Below are positions 39,501 to 45,675 of a stretch of DNA of 64,000 nucleotides, in pieces. The stretch spans positions 509,300 through 573,299 of the forward strand of contig NW_019775636.1 in the NCBI RefSeq assembly GCF_001039355.2, given 5' to 3'. Made by a program: the position numbers and the translations under genes. Numbering within the stretch: the stretch's first letter is position 1; every line of letters starts with the position of its first letter. The notes beneath the pieces are model-generated. The model saw only the letters and a program-made list of their open reading frames with translations, was not told where the DNA came from and searched no databases. This stretch comes from Lingula anatina (taxonomy: Eukaryota > Brachiopoda > Lingulata > Lingulida > Lingulidae).

Positions 39501-42211
39501 GTAATATCTGATATACTAGTACACTGTAATTGTCCAGCACTGACCTGTGGTCAAGCCCTTAGTCAGGGTGTTTATTTAGATGGACATGCCTGGCAAGTTG
39601 TCTATATACATCATCATTTCAGTAATGTCTGAGTCACATGCTATCTCACACCTCAGGTTCTGTTCACATTGATTTAAGTCCCACTGCTTTGATGATACGT
39701 ATAATTTTTGAAAAGATTATTTGTTTTCATGCCAAAATACTAAAATCTGTAAACTTAATATCAACTATAATGAAAATGTAACAATGACATCACATTTATA
39801 ATAAAAAATTCTCTTGGTCACTACATTAGTGGACAGATCTTTAGATATATCTGAATCCAAGATATACAAAGTTATTCATATTACATAGTGGTAAAAAATG
39901 CTCATCACTTTTCTGTACTCAATGACATCTTGACTATTTATTTTGATATCTTGAGGTAAGTACTCTCATGAGAGATGATTTATGGCCCAATCTCATCCAT
40001 ACAGGTTTTTATGTAATAGTGGGAACACTTCATTTCCCTATTACGGATAATATATATGGGTTATCATATTTATATCTAGAACAGACTTGGACAGTGAACA
40101 TCACAGATGTATATTTAGAGAGAGAAACAAAGACACAGCCATTCAGTGACTGGTGTCACTGCAGGTATGTATCACTAGTATATGAAACAATATTAAACAT
40201 TATCAATAGAAATTAACAGTAAGAGTAACTTTTGAAAACATCTTACAAAGTCTGACAATTAAGAAGATAAGTATTAGTACAAGTAGTGATTTGAAAAAAG
40301 TTCGTGTTAACAATACCATAGGTTACTATAGTAATTGGTGAAACAGCTGATTAAGAAAAGGATGGTAATTCTAACAATTATTTAATAAATTATCGGATTA
40401 TTATTGTTTTGTTTCTGAAAATAAGGCCCCTGACTACAATAAGTATAATGCTTCGTGAACATGAAGCAAAAATGAACATAGGTTGATTAGTCCTCAGTAT
40501 TTCCTAACACACTGACTCATAAACACTTGACTCTCTCAGTGTGTTAGAGAAGACGCTGTTTTATATATATATATCCTCAACTAGCACAATACTGAGCTCA
40601 CTGGAACAACATCAATTTATTTGCTGTACATATTTCAGTTTGACAGGACATAAAGTTTCTAGGAAGACATTTCCAGCAAAAGTTAACCCCCCACATTTTT
40701 TAGTCTGGCATAACATCAAATCTATCCTGAAATTGTGCTTCGAGACATATAATCACAGAGTGAGCCAAGAAATGCTTTTTTCTTACCTTCCCACCCTCCA
40801 CATTCACTGTAAAATGTCTGACCCAAATAAAAATATGATCTGGGTTCTATGTTCTGAGCCTTTTCCCCACTTTTTAAGAACAAAAAAGGCACCCTCCCCC
40901 CACACAACCCCATTGGAAATACCTGGCTACAGCCCTGTGAAAAGATGACCAAAATAACATATATATATTATACTCACATCATCAAGTTTAATTGTTGCCA
41001 ATGTGTTAACATAGTCCTTGAACTTATCTCTGTTCACCCCTGTAAAAAAATAATTAAACATTAATTTCAAATAAAACTTCAATCAATGATTTTAACAGTG
41101 CACATTAAAGTAAATGGATGGATGGACAGACAAATAAATGAAAAAATAAATAATAAATGTATAATTTTTTTTTAATGTACGGTAATTCTAGATTTTTCAA
41201 CAGGCAAATTTAAGAGTATGATGCATAACAGGTAAAACAACTAAAAAGTAAGCCATAATTGGGAAAACATTCCAGCTTGAGGTTGTTCTAAATCTGAAGA
41301 GACCACATTCATTTCCAGTTTGAACAGAAGAAGCTAGAGATCAGATTATACAGGGGTTATAAGGTCAATACTTCCTTGTGTGTTATGCAATTCTGGTCTT
41401 TCCCAGCGGCAGCATACCATTTTGCCAGACCACATTTCCTCTTGCTACATCTGTTTTTAACAATTAACCAAGGATATTACCTCTGTAGCATTTTTTTTTG
41501 GGGGGGGGATACTAGCCAGACTTGACCAGGGATCAAACCTGGACCACTCGCTCACTGTGAGAGTGCTCTAGTACTGATCTACTTTGCCCATGTCTACCCC
41601 AAACCAGACACCTCTTGAATTCCTAAACTTCCTTCCCCTACTAGTACTACTAGTAGCCCCATTTATACTGTCTGAGACAGTGTCTCCCTCGGAATGAAAC
41701 ACAGATAGATTTTTAATGACTCAAAAGTCATTGAATTTTTTTACTTATCTTAAAAACAGAAGACTTAATGTTAATGATAATGACATCCAACAGCAGCTAG
41801 CCTCTCCCTCCCTCTCCCACCCCCCAACCACATACAAACAAACACACAATTTCCACTTTCATAATTTCAAACGTAGCTGAGAAAATGAAGCAGTTCTGTA
41901 GTCCTACTGTGGACTATCTGAATTCGACGAGCTTAATTCTCTCGATCATCCATTCATTCCATAGTTTAAGGTACAAAATTAATTATCAATTTTGAATTAG
42001 TCGAGTTTCACGTAAGCCGTCGCCTTTTGCCTTGGGGGTACGTGTGATAATTACATCCTGTCTTGTTTCGAAAAAGTATACCCTCACCTTTCTCGACAGG
42101 ATCGTTCAGATAATGCTTAAACTGAGCTACGAGTTGGTGGTTTTTGACTTTGCCATTTTTCTGGAGCATGAAATCTCTGACACTTTGTAAACAAAATCCG
42201 CCTGGCTCCAT
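8370..42211 (-). CDS. SOWAH: SOWAH-family ankyrin repeat protein, whole spliced gene
   Basis: Coding exons from 5' to 3' on the minus strand: 42211-42088, 41039-40978, 35637-34606, 24295-24158, 22638-22597, 21444-21343, 20724-20713, 18874-18785, 17667-17595 and 16841-16531 (stop). All junctions are GT-AG and in phase, giving 661 residues. Residues 5-76 form the SOWAH domain (SVRDFMLQKNGKVKNHQLV, then KFKDYVNTLATIKLDD, then VLVLKKKYRE). A long disordered linker with YQxYRxSP repeats follows (about 165-383). The segment with LTDVEREWM precedes two ankyrin repeats (TALHWAAKHG; TPLHLAALHGHEAIVELL) and the DYSGKKPKQYL motif typical of the family. An internal donor in the last exon leads in phase to tail exons at 10384-10149, 9569-9430, 9048-9038 and 8434-8370, giving about 735 residues. 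SOWAH proteins are ankyrin scaffolds of poorly known function; no catalytic site is expected. Copies of several exons recur because of unmerged overlaps. Confidence 0.88.
9038..9048 (-). CDS. SOWAH: SOWAH tail microexon C, 11 nt, copy a
   Basis: Flanked by CTTTCTGTAG and GTGAGTAC, both unchanged in the other copy at 11494-11504. Exon B ends in phase 2 and these 11 nt restore the frame into exon D (codons for L, V, I, P and the first base of M). It is a computed phase match without transcript support. Confidence 0.45.
9430..9569 (-). CDS. SOWAH: SOWAH tail exon B, copy a
   Basis: 140 nt between TCTTCCAG and CT|GTAAGT. It encodes a low-complexity basic/acidic stretch starting IGREVTPPAITVTKD and containing RRKKQIRRIESD. 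The four differences I found against the other copy (11891-12030) are all silent, strong support for coding. If the donor is not used, a TAA follows directly after INEL, so a shorter isoform is possible. Confidence 0.72.
10149..10384 (-). CDS. SOWAH: SOWAH tail exon A, copy a
   Basis: 236 nt between TCCCATTCCAG and TCA|GTATGT. It needs a phase-1 donor upstream, which is what the internal GTAAGA donor at 16760 of the long SOWAH exon provides. The peptide is Ser/Arg/Pro-rich and disordered (FARTGSFSARVKKTTNAISN, later SPRGTPPPSPRDRAGSF), with several SP/TP sites. No domain is recognised. It is more GC-rich than its surroundings. The copy at 12609-12844 encodes the same peptide. Linking it to SOWAH rests on strand, order and phase; an independent gene is the alternative. 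Confidence 0.7.
10788..10788. other. Single-N contig junction
   Basis: One N between two direct copies of the same 2.45-kb block. Left of it the sequence matches about 13235; right of it the sequence matches about 8333. Confidence 0.9.
10827..10891 (-). CDS. SOWAH: SOWAH tail exon D, copy b
   Basis: Second copy of 8370-8434, same 65-nt length and stop codon, with Lys in place of one Arg. Confidence 0.45.
11494..11504 (-). CDS. SOWAH: SOWAH tail microexon C, copy b
   Basis: Identical 11-nt microexon and splice sites to 9038-9048. Confidence 0.4.
11891..12030 (-). CDS. SOWAH: SOWAH tail exon B, copy b
   Basis: Same length, phase and protein as 9430-9569; differs only by silent changes. Confidence 0.68.
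12609..12844 (-). CDS. SOWAH: SOWAH tail exon A, copy b
   Basis: Same length, phase and protein as 10149-10384. Confidence 0.68.
13501..13690 (+). repeat. 44-bp tandem repeat, about 4.3 copies
   Basis: TGTGTAGCCCCCA recurs at 13501, 13545, 13589 and 13633, and in altered form at 13677, a 44-bp period with almost identical units ending in CTGTGTTACACT. Confidence 0.9.
15589..15678 (-). CDS. Possible short terminal exon ending in ETV
   Basis: An AATTAATTCAG acceptor is followed by 29 in-frame codons beginning RLGDRALTMELILKDM and ending AKTETV-stop. The last residues fit a class I PDZ-binding tail. It is in phase 0 and would not join the nearest SOWAH donor (phase 1) but could join the 18785 donor. 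It may instead be a transposon remnant; no second copy is available to test constraint. Confidence 0.25.
   Translation of the reverse strand, partial: RLGDRALTMELILKDMLSSSITLAKTETV
16451..16456 (-). terminator. Candidate poly(A) signal for the long SOWAH last exon
   Basis: AATAAA on the minus strand, 75 bases past the stop codon at 16531. AT-rich sequence makes chance occurrences common. Confidence 0.35.
16531..16841 (-). CDS. SOWAH: SOWAH exon 10, alternative last exon
   Basis: Acceptor TTCCCATCAG; the first two bases complete Gly, then ADPNIRDYSGKKPKQYL closes the ankyrin region. Read through, it encodes a Ser/Thr/Pro-rich tail (VPPSPSVPCTPGTPKS) to a TGA at 16533-16531. An internal donor, CAGC|GTAAGA, at 16760 would end the exon at 16761 after SSKTQ in phase 1, exactly the phase exon A needs. 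So the exon is either terminal or spliced onward. Confidence 0.85.
17241..17590 (-). repeat. 35-bp minisatellite carrying repeated splice donors
   Basis: Nine exact-length 35-bp units (17276-17590) plus a degenerate tenth (17241-17275). The array continues seamlessly into the end of the ankyrin exon at 17595: each unit repeats ACTGTTAGTACAGTGT(T/C)ATG followed by GTAGGT. The intron therefore starts with a ladder of copies of its own 5' splice site. Confidence 0.92.
17595..17667 (-). CDS. SOWAH: SOWAH exon 9, second ankyrin repeat
   Basis: Acceptor GGCCCTTTCAG, donor TATG|GTAGGT, 73 nt. It encodes GYTPLHLAALHGHEAIVELL, a textbook ankyrin repeat, and ends in phase 1. If a downstream decoy donor were used, translation would read Y-G-R and stop at TAG. 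Confidence 0.93.
17668..18784. other. SOWAH intron
   Basis: AT-rich intron with a TG microsatellite at about 18053-18090 and the CA/TG microsatellite next to the exon 8 donor. No other exon seen. Confidence 0.6.
18717..18778. repeat. (CA)n/(TG)n microsatellite at a splice donor
   Basis: On the transcribed minus strand this is a UG repeat that begins within a few bases of the exon 8 donor (GTAAGTAGTGTG...). UG repeats are known binding tracts for CELF and TDP-43 type proteins; any effect here is inference. Confidence 0.9.
18785..18874 (-). CDS. SOWAH: SOWAH exon 8, first ankyrin repeat
   Basis: Acceptor ATTGTTTCAG, donor TCA|GTAAGT, 90 nt, phase 0 both ends. It encodes TALHWAAKHGSSDTVKMIAG and then NVNQRS, the ankyrin helix pair that follows the microexon residues DFTN. 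Confidence 0.95.
19083..19680. promoter_or_regulatory. CpG-richer block with palindrome, possible nested promoter
   Basis: Inside a SOWAH intron, this stretch has many more CpG dinucleotides than its flanks (for example 19310-19400). Open frames exist on both strands (134 codons on minus from 19487; 112 on plus from 19162), neither recognised. Two plus-strand donor-like sites (GCAGAC|GTAAGT at 19383/19384, ACCATTG|GTAAGT near 19672) hint at an antisense or nested transcription unit. It could equally be an old insertion. Confidence 0.35.
19577..19602. repeat. Perfect 26-bp palindrome
   Basis: GTTAAAATCTCTT is followed directly by its exact reverse complement, with no spacer. Confidence 0.95.
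20326..20417. other. Assembly gap (92 N)
   Basis: Run of N inside the SOWAH intron between the microexon and exon 8. Any element here is invisible. Confidence 0.99.
20713..20724 (-). CDS. SOWAH: SOWAH exon 7, 12-nt microexon (DFTN)
   Basis: GTTTTGCAG, then GATTTCACAAAC, then GTAAGTAC. The four residues fill the start of the first ankyrin repeat between LAKKP and TALHW. Without it the repeat would lack its opening residues, though the frame would be kept, so skipping is possible without truncation. Confidence 0.85.
21283..21336. repeat. (GT)n(GA)n compound microsatellite at a splice donor
   Basis: Starts about 7 bases inside the intron from the exon 6 donor. On the transcript it reads as a CU repeat then a CA repeat, the kinds of tract bound by PTB and hnRNP L in other animals. 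Confidence 0.9.
21343..21444 (-). CDS. SOWAH: SOWAH exon 6 (LTDVEREWM)
   Basis: Acceptor ACATTCCAG, donor CCA|GTGAGTG, 102 nt, phase 0. It encodes LTDVEREWMMLSSKCDYHPM and then AKILLTNPQLAKKP, the conserved segment leading into the ankyrin repeats in SOWAH proteins. Confidence 0.92.
21445..22596. other. SOWAH intron
   Basis: No further exon or element seen. Includes a short poly-C run near 21822. Confidence 0.6.
22597..22638 (-). CDS. SOWAH: SOWAH exon 5 (acidic, 42 nt)
   Basis: Acceptor GTGATTTCAG, donor ACT|GTAAGT. It encodes AAHDDDDSSTASVT, phase 0. Small and in frame, so it may be a cassette exon. Confidence 0.75.
22639..24157. other. SOWAH intron
   Basis: No exon recognised. G-rich runs near 23374 and 23793 are simple sequence. 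Confidence 0.55.
24158..24295 (-). CDS. SOWAH: SOWAH exon 4
   Basis: Acceptor CATCTTTCCAG, donor AAG|GTAGGT, 138 nt, phase 0. It encodes a charged, probably helical stretch with MSVKERAKHLNKIQSETELQ, resembling the conserved linker that precedes the ankyrin part of SOWAH proteins. Confidence 0.87.
24296..27283. other. SOWAH intron
   Basis: CT microsatellite at about 24518-24560 and ATA repeats near 24606. Two related stretches (about 24940-25030 and 25500-25570) share AAGTTCAACCTTTTT-ATCCACACAATCTTATT-like sequence, a diverged dispersed repeat. No exon recognised. Confidence 0.5.
27284..27322 (-). CDS. SOWAH: Possible alternative first exon of SOWAH (MGDIPSKMYNIYK)
   Basis: An ATG opens 13 codons that end at AAG|GTGAGTATG in phase 0, in frame with exon 4 at 24295. 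It would give an isoform with the ankyrin part but without the SOWAH domain or the repeat linker. Upstream lies the GTGAC/GTCAC cluster. No second copy exists to test conservation. Confidence 0.38.
27685..28200. promoter_or_regulatory. Dense cluster of GTGAC/GTCAC pentamers
   Basis: I count about 17 GTGAC or GTCAC pentamers in roughly 515 bp, many as TGTCAC or GTGACA, where about one is expected by chance. TGTCA/TGACA is the core bound by TALE homeodomain proteins. The cluster lies upstream of the possible alternative first exon at 27322. A degenerate tandem repeat is the alternative explanation. Confidence 0.4.
28201..30406. other. SOWAH intron, no exon seen
   Basis: AT-rich, without clear repeats or domain-encoding frames. 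Confidence 0.5.
30411..31441 (+). mobile_element. Internally deleted piggyBac-like element
   Basis: The ends are CCCTCAAG and CTTGAGGG, flanked by TTAA at 30407-30410 and 31442-31445, the target duplication specific to piggyBac. Palindromic GGGGTCAT-N-ATGACCCC-like motifs lie near both ends (30428, 31381) and once internally (30596), likely transposase-binding sites. At 1031 bp it is too short for an active transposase and keeps only the C-terminal zinc-finger coding remnant. Confidence 0.9.
30659..30748 (+). pseudogene. piggyBac transposase C-terminal cysteine-rich remnant
   Basis: Reads ATG then FCPRNTDRKMSQACASCNQP, followed by VCPKHRHK and TAA. The CxxC and CPKH spacing matches the C-terminal zinc-binding domain of piggyBac transposases. 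The catalytic region is missing, so no active enzyme is encoded. Confidence 0.75.
31446..34605. other. SOWAH intron, no exon seen
   Basis: AT-rich intron downstream of the repeat-coding exon. Short poly-A runs (for example 32965) and scattered TCAGAAA-like repeats near 33140-33190; nothing else recognised. Confidence 0.5.
34606..35637 (-). CDS. SOWAH: SOWAH exon 3: end of SOWAH domain and YQxYRxSP repeat linker (complete copy)
   Basis: Acceptor CCTGTGTTTCAG, donor CAA|GTAAGT, 344 codons, phase 0. It starts NGEKVLVLKKKYRE, the last strand of the SOWAH domain, then a Ser/Thr/Pro/Gly-rich region. From about 35331 to 34675 it is built of imperfect repeats with the consensus G(Y/F)Q(D/E)xYRxSP, for example GYQDPYRR, GYQEPYRHSP, AYQDDYRQSP, GFQEGYRNSP. 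The region must be disordered and offers many proline-directed phosphorylation sites and tyrosines. Reading it as an intronless gene starting at GTG over the acceptor would be wrong. This copy is the only complete one. Confidence 0.93.
34918..36687. repeat. Duplicated block 2, copy a (exact overlap)
   Basis: 1770 bp that appear identical to 36689-38458, including a 16-T run, joined at a single N at 36688. Exact identity suggests the same haplotype sequence placed twice. Confidence 0.9.
36688..36688. other. Single-N contig junction
   Basis: One N between the two copies of the 1770-bp block. It cuts the second copy of SOWAH exon 3. Confidence 0.9.
36689..37408 (-). CDS. SOWAH: SOWAH exon 3, partial second copy
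   Basis: Same as 34918-35637, cut at the N. It lacks the 3' third of the exon and the donor. Probably an assembly duplicate. Confidence 0.85.
36689..38458. repeat. Duplicated block 2, copy b
   Basis: Second copy of 34918-36687 at a constant offset of 1771. It continues without break into the SOWAH 5' exons. Confidence 0.9.
38472..38905. mobile_element. Possible MITE with G-run and C-run inside its ends
   Basis: Begins CAGGCCTGTAAG followed by a long G run and ends with a C run then GGCTTACAAATTGCAGG. The ends are only loosely inverted. The other haplotype (about 45248-45575) has the right end but a shorter left G-run part. A 25-N gap interrupts it. Confidence 0.35.
38549..38573. other. Assembly gap (25 N) in a G run
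   Basis: The flanks on both sides repeat the same roughly 60-bp phrase (G run, GGGTTTC, AAAAGGAG, TTTTTGGCCAGAAAA), so the gap probably hides or creates a duplication. Confidence 0.95.
38955..39005 (-). CDS. SOWAH: Possible alternative first exon of SOWAH (MSFRRKDPF), haplotype a
   Basis: An ATG opens 17 codons, MSFRRKDPFMWSLRRKK, ending AAG|GTATG in phase 0, in frame with exon 3. No good acceptor precedes it, so it looks like a first exon with its own promoter. The haplotype copy at 45625-45675 differs at three positions, all silent, which supports coding. The isoform would lack the first two thirds of the SOWAH domain. Confidence 0.55.
39006..40977. other. SOWAH intron
   Basis: AT-rich. 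The 3' end of a TIR element like that in PSMG2 (CCCTCCCCCC...CTGGCTACAGCCCTG) is visible at about 40880-40937. No exon seen. Confidence 0.5.
40978..41039 (-). CDS. SOWAH: SOWAH exon 2, haplotype a
   Basis: 62 nt between a TTTTTTTACAG acceptor and GAT|GTGAGTA. It encodes VNRDKFKDYVNTLATIKLDD, the central SOWAH domain helices, entering in phase 1 and leaving in phase 0. Confidence 0.92.
41490..41605 (-). mobile_element. tRNA-derived SINE, haplotype a
   Basis: On the minus strand an A-box-like TAGATCAGTACTAGAGCA and a B-box GGTTTGATCCC stand at tRNA spacing, followed by a C run and then an A run at the 3' end. The anticodon arm does not fold as in a functional tRNA. The allelic copy is at about 48150-48270. 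Confidence 0.6.
42088..42211 (-). CDS. SOWAH: SOWAH exon 1, haplotype a
   Basis: Start codon at 42211. It encodes MEPGGFCLQSVRDFMLQKNG and then KVKNHQLVAQFKHYLNDPVEK, the first helices of the SOWAH domain, ending at G|GTGAGG in phase 1. The position right at the N terminus and the first Met fit the family. Confidence 0.92.
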
Positions 42212-42578
42212 TTCAGCGGATTGCCTAATTTACCGTTAAATTATTAGTTTCGCATTATAATTCAACCCTTGTTTTGTTTTGAGGACATTTTCATTGTAAA
42301 ACTGTATACACGTGAAACTATTGTTGTCAAAAATATATAGCTGTTTCAAGTTCACTTTTATTTGTGTTGTTTACTTTAAGTGGTATTTATCTAAACTAAA
42401 TTTAGAATAGACACTCTAGCTCTGTCAGCCGTCGAAGGTGGAGAAATACAGTCATTTACACCACATGCGTCTAAGTTTCAGTCATTTAACAGCAATCATG
42501 TGAGTGAACACTCTAATTCTGAAAGTGATTTCGAGCAGTTGAACTTGTTGTGTATTCTTTGGACGTGTCAGAAGACCT
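42212..42578. promoter_or_regulatory. Shared SOWAH/PDP intergenic region, haplotype a
   Basis: 367 bp separate the two divergent start codons. It must hold both 5' UTRs and the promoters; no clear TATA box on either strand. Confidence 0.6.
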
Positions 42579-43528
42579 ATGGCAGTTTTCATGAGGAGAT
42601 TGCCACTTGGTCGATGGCTCTCACGTTGGACGAAGGACGACTTCTCCTCGGTTGCGATTTGTAGGTCAGGTAAACCTCCACAGCGTGAAAATTACCTGCG
42701 CAGGTATCGTTACTCGGGGATAGACTTCCCTAAGTTCAACAAACAGCGAGTGACGTCTATGTTAAGAGCCAGAGAACAGACTGTCCCCATTGAGAAAGGA
42801 TCCATTCTGTACTACGAGTCAAATTTCCTCCCCTCTAATGACCCCATAGAAGATCGGCATTCCGTGGCGCGCTGTCTCCAAACCGACGCCATGCTGTTTG
42901 GCGTTTTTGACGGCCACGCAGGAGACTCATGCGCCCAGATAATCAGTGAGAGGCTGTTCGATTACATAGCAGTGTCTCTCATGCCTCCTGAAGTTTTGGA
43001 TCAATTCTGCAAATCTTTTCTGAGCAGAGGGATAACGCTTGACCTGCTGCAGTGGTACTACCACAAGAAAACTTCGCATTATGATGCATTGCTGGGTGTG
43101 CATAAAAACAACCTTCATCGTTTCGCAGTAGAAACTCTGTCCACCCTCGAGGATGAATTCTCCTTGGCGTCTGCCTTGGAAGGTGCATTTGTACGCTTAG
43201 ATAATGATATATCTAGCATGGCAATGCCGAGTAACAATAATGGACTGATCAACTCACAGCTGTTAAATATAGCCCTAGCAGGCTCATGTGCTATAGTTGC
43301 CCATGTGAATGGACCACATTTGCACGTTGCCAATAGTGGGGACTGCAAGGCTATACTGGGACGCATGAGTTCAGGCGGGAACATTAAATTTATTCCACTT
43401 TCAAATGATCACAGTGCAAATAACCCAAAGGAAGTGGAACGAATCAGGCGCGAACACCCCCCTAATGAGAATGTCATAAGGAACCAGAGGCTCATGGGAA
43501 ATTTGGCTCCTCTGAGAGCTTTTGGGGA
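42579..43528 (+). CDS. PDP1: PDP, 5' two thirds only (cut by contig junction), haplotype a
   Basis: Identical in frame to the complete PDP at 49242 up to LAPLRAFG (residue 316), then broken by the N at 43529. It differs from the complete copy at four residues (31, 33, 39, 64), all near the N terminus. The open frame that continues to 43970 is antisense SOWAH exon 3 and not a real fusion. Probably the other allele, not a pseudogene. Confidence 0.9.
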
Positions 43529-43529
43529 N
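43529..43529. other. Single-N contig junction inside PDP
   Basis: PDP coding sequence on the left, antisense SOWAH exon 3 on the right. Confidence 0.92.
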
Positions 43530-43530
43530 A

Positions 43531-44180
43531 TAGGATTCCTGGAATCCCCCACTGCTGTTGCTGCCCCTCCTGTAGGGATCCTGGAACCCATTTCCTGGAC
43601 TCTGTCGGTAGTCATCTTGGTAGGCTGCACTCCTGGGACTTTCTTTGTACTGGTCCTGGTACCCACGAGTCCCAGGTTCCTTGAAATCATCTCTGGGACT
43701 GTGACGGTAGGGTTCCTGGTAACCACCCCCACTGCTCCCCCTCCTGTACGGATCCTGATACCCACTTCCTGGAACATCTCGGTAGTCGTCCTGATACCCT
43801 CTATCCATGGGTCTCTGGTTGTAGGAGGTGGGGTACACATTACTGAGAGGCTCTTGGTACTGGTTCCTGTACCCCCCTCCACTGCTGACAGGGAGATCTG
43901 GACTCTGTGTATGGGGGTAGGCCACCGAGGACTCAGCATACATCCCTCTAGTAGGGTCTACACCGGGTGACATATAGGAATCATAAGCTGGAGGAATCAA
44001 GGGGGAGTATGGTGTCCCTGGGGCCCCAGGGGTGGTAGGGGTGGTGGGTGAGGCAGACCCTCCATAGGGGTATGTTGATGATGATGGTGTTGACCCTGTG
44101 TGTGTAGGAGTGGACAACTGACCGGCAGCTGACCCTCCTTCCCTGTATTTCTTCTTTAAGACCAGAACTTTCTCTCCATT
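43531..44180 (-). CDS. SOWAH: SOWAH exon 3, partial, haplotype b
   Basis: 5' part of exon 3 with the acceptor intact, cut at the N junction. It differs from the complete copy at three residues (PYGGS, SSVAYP, YPTSYN). Confidence 0.85.
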
Positions 44181-45624
44181 CTGAAACACAGGAATGTGTC
44201 AAGATAATGATGATACTGATGATAAATAAATAATAATGCTAATTATTATTATTATTATTATTATTTTTTTTTTTTTTTTATTAACACTTTTATCATTCAA
44301 ACAACAATAACATTATAGATACCTAATTTATCAAATTTTGATAGTACGAGGTGTTCAGTATCTTTAACAACAAATACTGTATTTAGCACCTTAATCTTAG
44401 TTTAATTTTGTCAAATGATTCTATCAACAAATATCCAGACATGATAACAGGGTCAAATATAATATTAGCACATCTGCTAAGTTTCATCATTTGAAATACA
44501 TTCCCTGCTACTATAATAAAACATACAGGATGTGCAAGTGTCATTATATGACTCATGCCACGTGCATGTTAACACTATCATGTTAGCACTGTGACAAGTT
44601 TACACTGCTAAATGATTCCCTTCCGGTCCCTCATTATTCTGCAACAATAGCTTTTATTTAACTTTTTTATTACTTTTTTTTTCATGGTGGGGGTGGTATA
44701 TGCATAACAGTCTCAGATGAGAAAAAGAAAACAACCAAATATTAACAGGAACTACACACTTTTACACTCTATAATCTGATCTGAAATATGTACTAGTAAT
44801 AGCTTGTTAATTTGAATAATAAGGAGAAGTCTTATCAATTAATTAGTCTACCTGGGCCAGTGACAGGAAAACATATTTCTGAGCGATGTTTTAACTTTAA
44901 TCACTAAATTATCTATAGGAGCTCTCTCCTTTTAGGCTTCAGACTGAAAGTCTTGATGTACTTTGACACTAGTTAAATTTAGAAAATATGGCACTTGTTT
45001 TACTAAAATGCTAGAAATGTCTAGAAATGTCATTCTGAGGCAACAGTTGCTAGAAATAAGTGATATACCCGGATCATAGCTGATCCAAACAATTCCGTCC
45101 ATGAAGATTTCTCAATCAAGAATATCCTGATGCATTTTATCCTAATCATGCACTTGTACCTTCATTCAGAAGCTTTTGAGACCCCTAGGCCCTAAAACAA
45201 TTCAACCAATGCATCATCCTACAAGGCTAAAATTATTGACACCAAGGCCTGTAAGAAAGGGGAATGAGAAATAAATTATTTTGGCCAGAAAAGGTCTGCT
45301 TCTAGTGCAATCCTTTAACAGACATGAGCCTAGATTTCAAAAATACCCTCTGAACATTTATCATGGGACCAAACTGATGCTATTTGCAACACCTAACCTT
45401 GACGAATCTTGGGAACCATCAGAATTGAATTAAAAAACATGGAATTCCGCTTTTTCGTGAAAAAAGCTCATGTCTGCTATAAGCTAAGCTTTGTGAAATA
45501 TGGGTGTACTAGTAAAGATGCATACTTTTTGAGAAAAAGATTACCCCCCCCCCCCCCCCCGGCTTACAAATTGCAGGTTTCAGGCAAGTTAACACCACTG
45601 CCCTGAATCATGACACTTTCATAC

Positions 45625-45675
45625 CTTCTTCCTGCGAAGGGACCACATGAACGGATCCTTCCGTCGAAACGACAT
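45625..45675 (-). CDS. SOWAH: Possible alternative first exon of SOWAH, haplotype b
   Basis: Same 17-codon exon as 38955-39005 with three silent changes. Confidence 0.52.

Larger units (their letters stand above)
36759..43526. repeat. Duplicated block 3, haplotype a
   Basis: Runs from inside SOWAH exon 3 through the SOWAH 5' exons and into PDP. It matches 43531-50189 with scattered substitutions and indels (offset shifts from 6772 to about 6662). Confidence 0.88.

Noticed and set aside
41490-41605. Functional tRNA gene on the minus strand
   Set aside because: A and B boxes are present, but the anticodon stem-loop does not form properly and a C/A-run tail follows. It is a SINE.
42579-43528. 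Truncated PDP as a pseudogene or paralogue
   Set aside because: The break coincides exactly with a single N, and the flanking 6.7 kb is duplicated with it; an assembly overlap explains it better.
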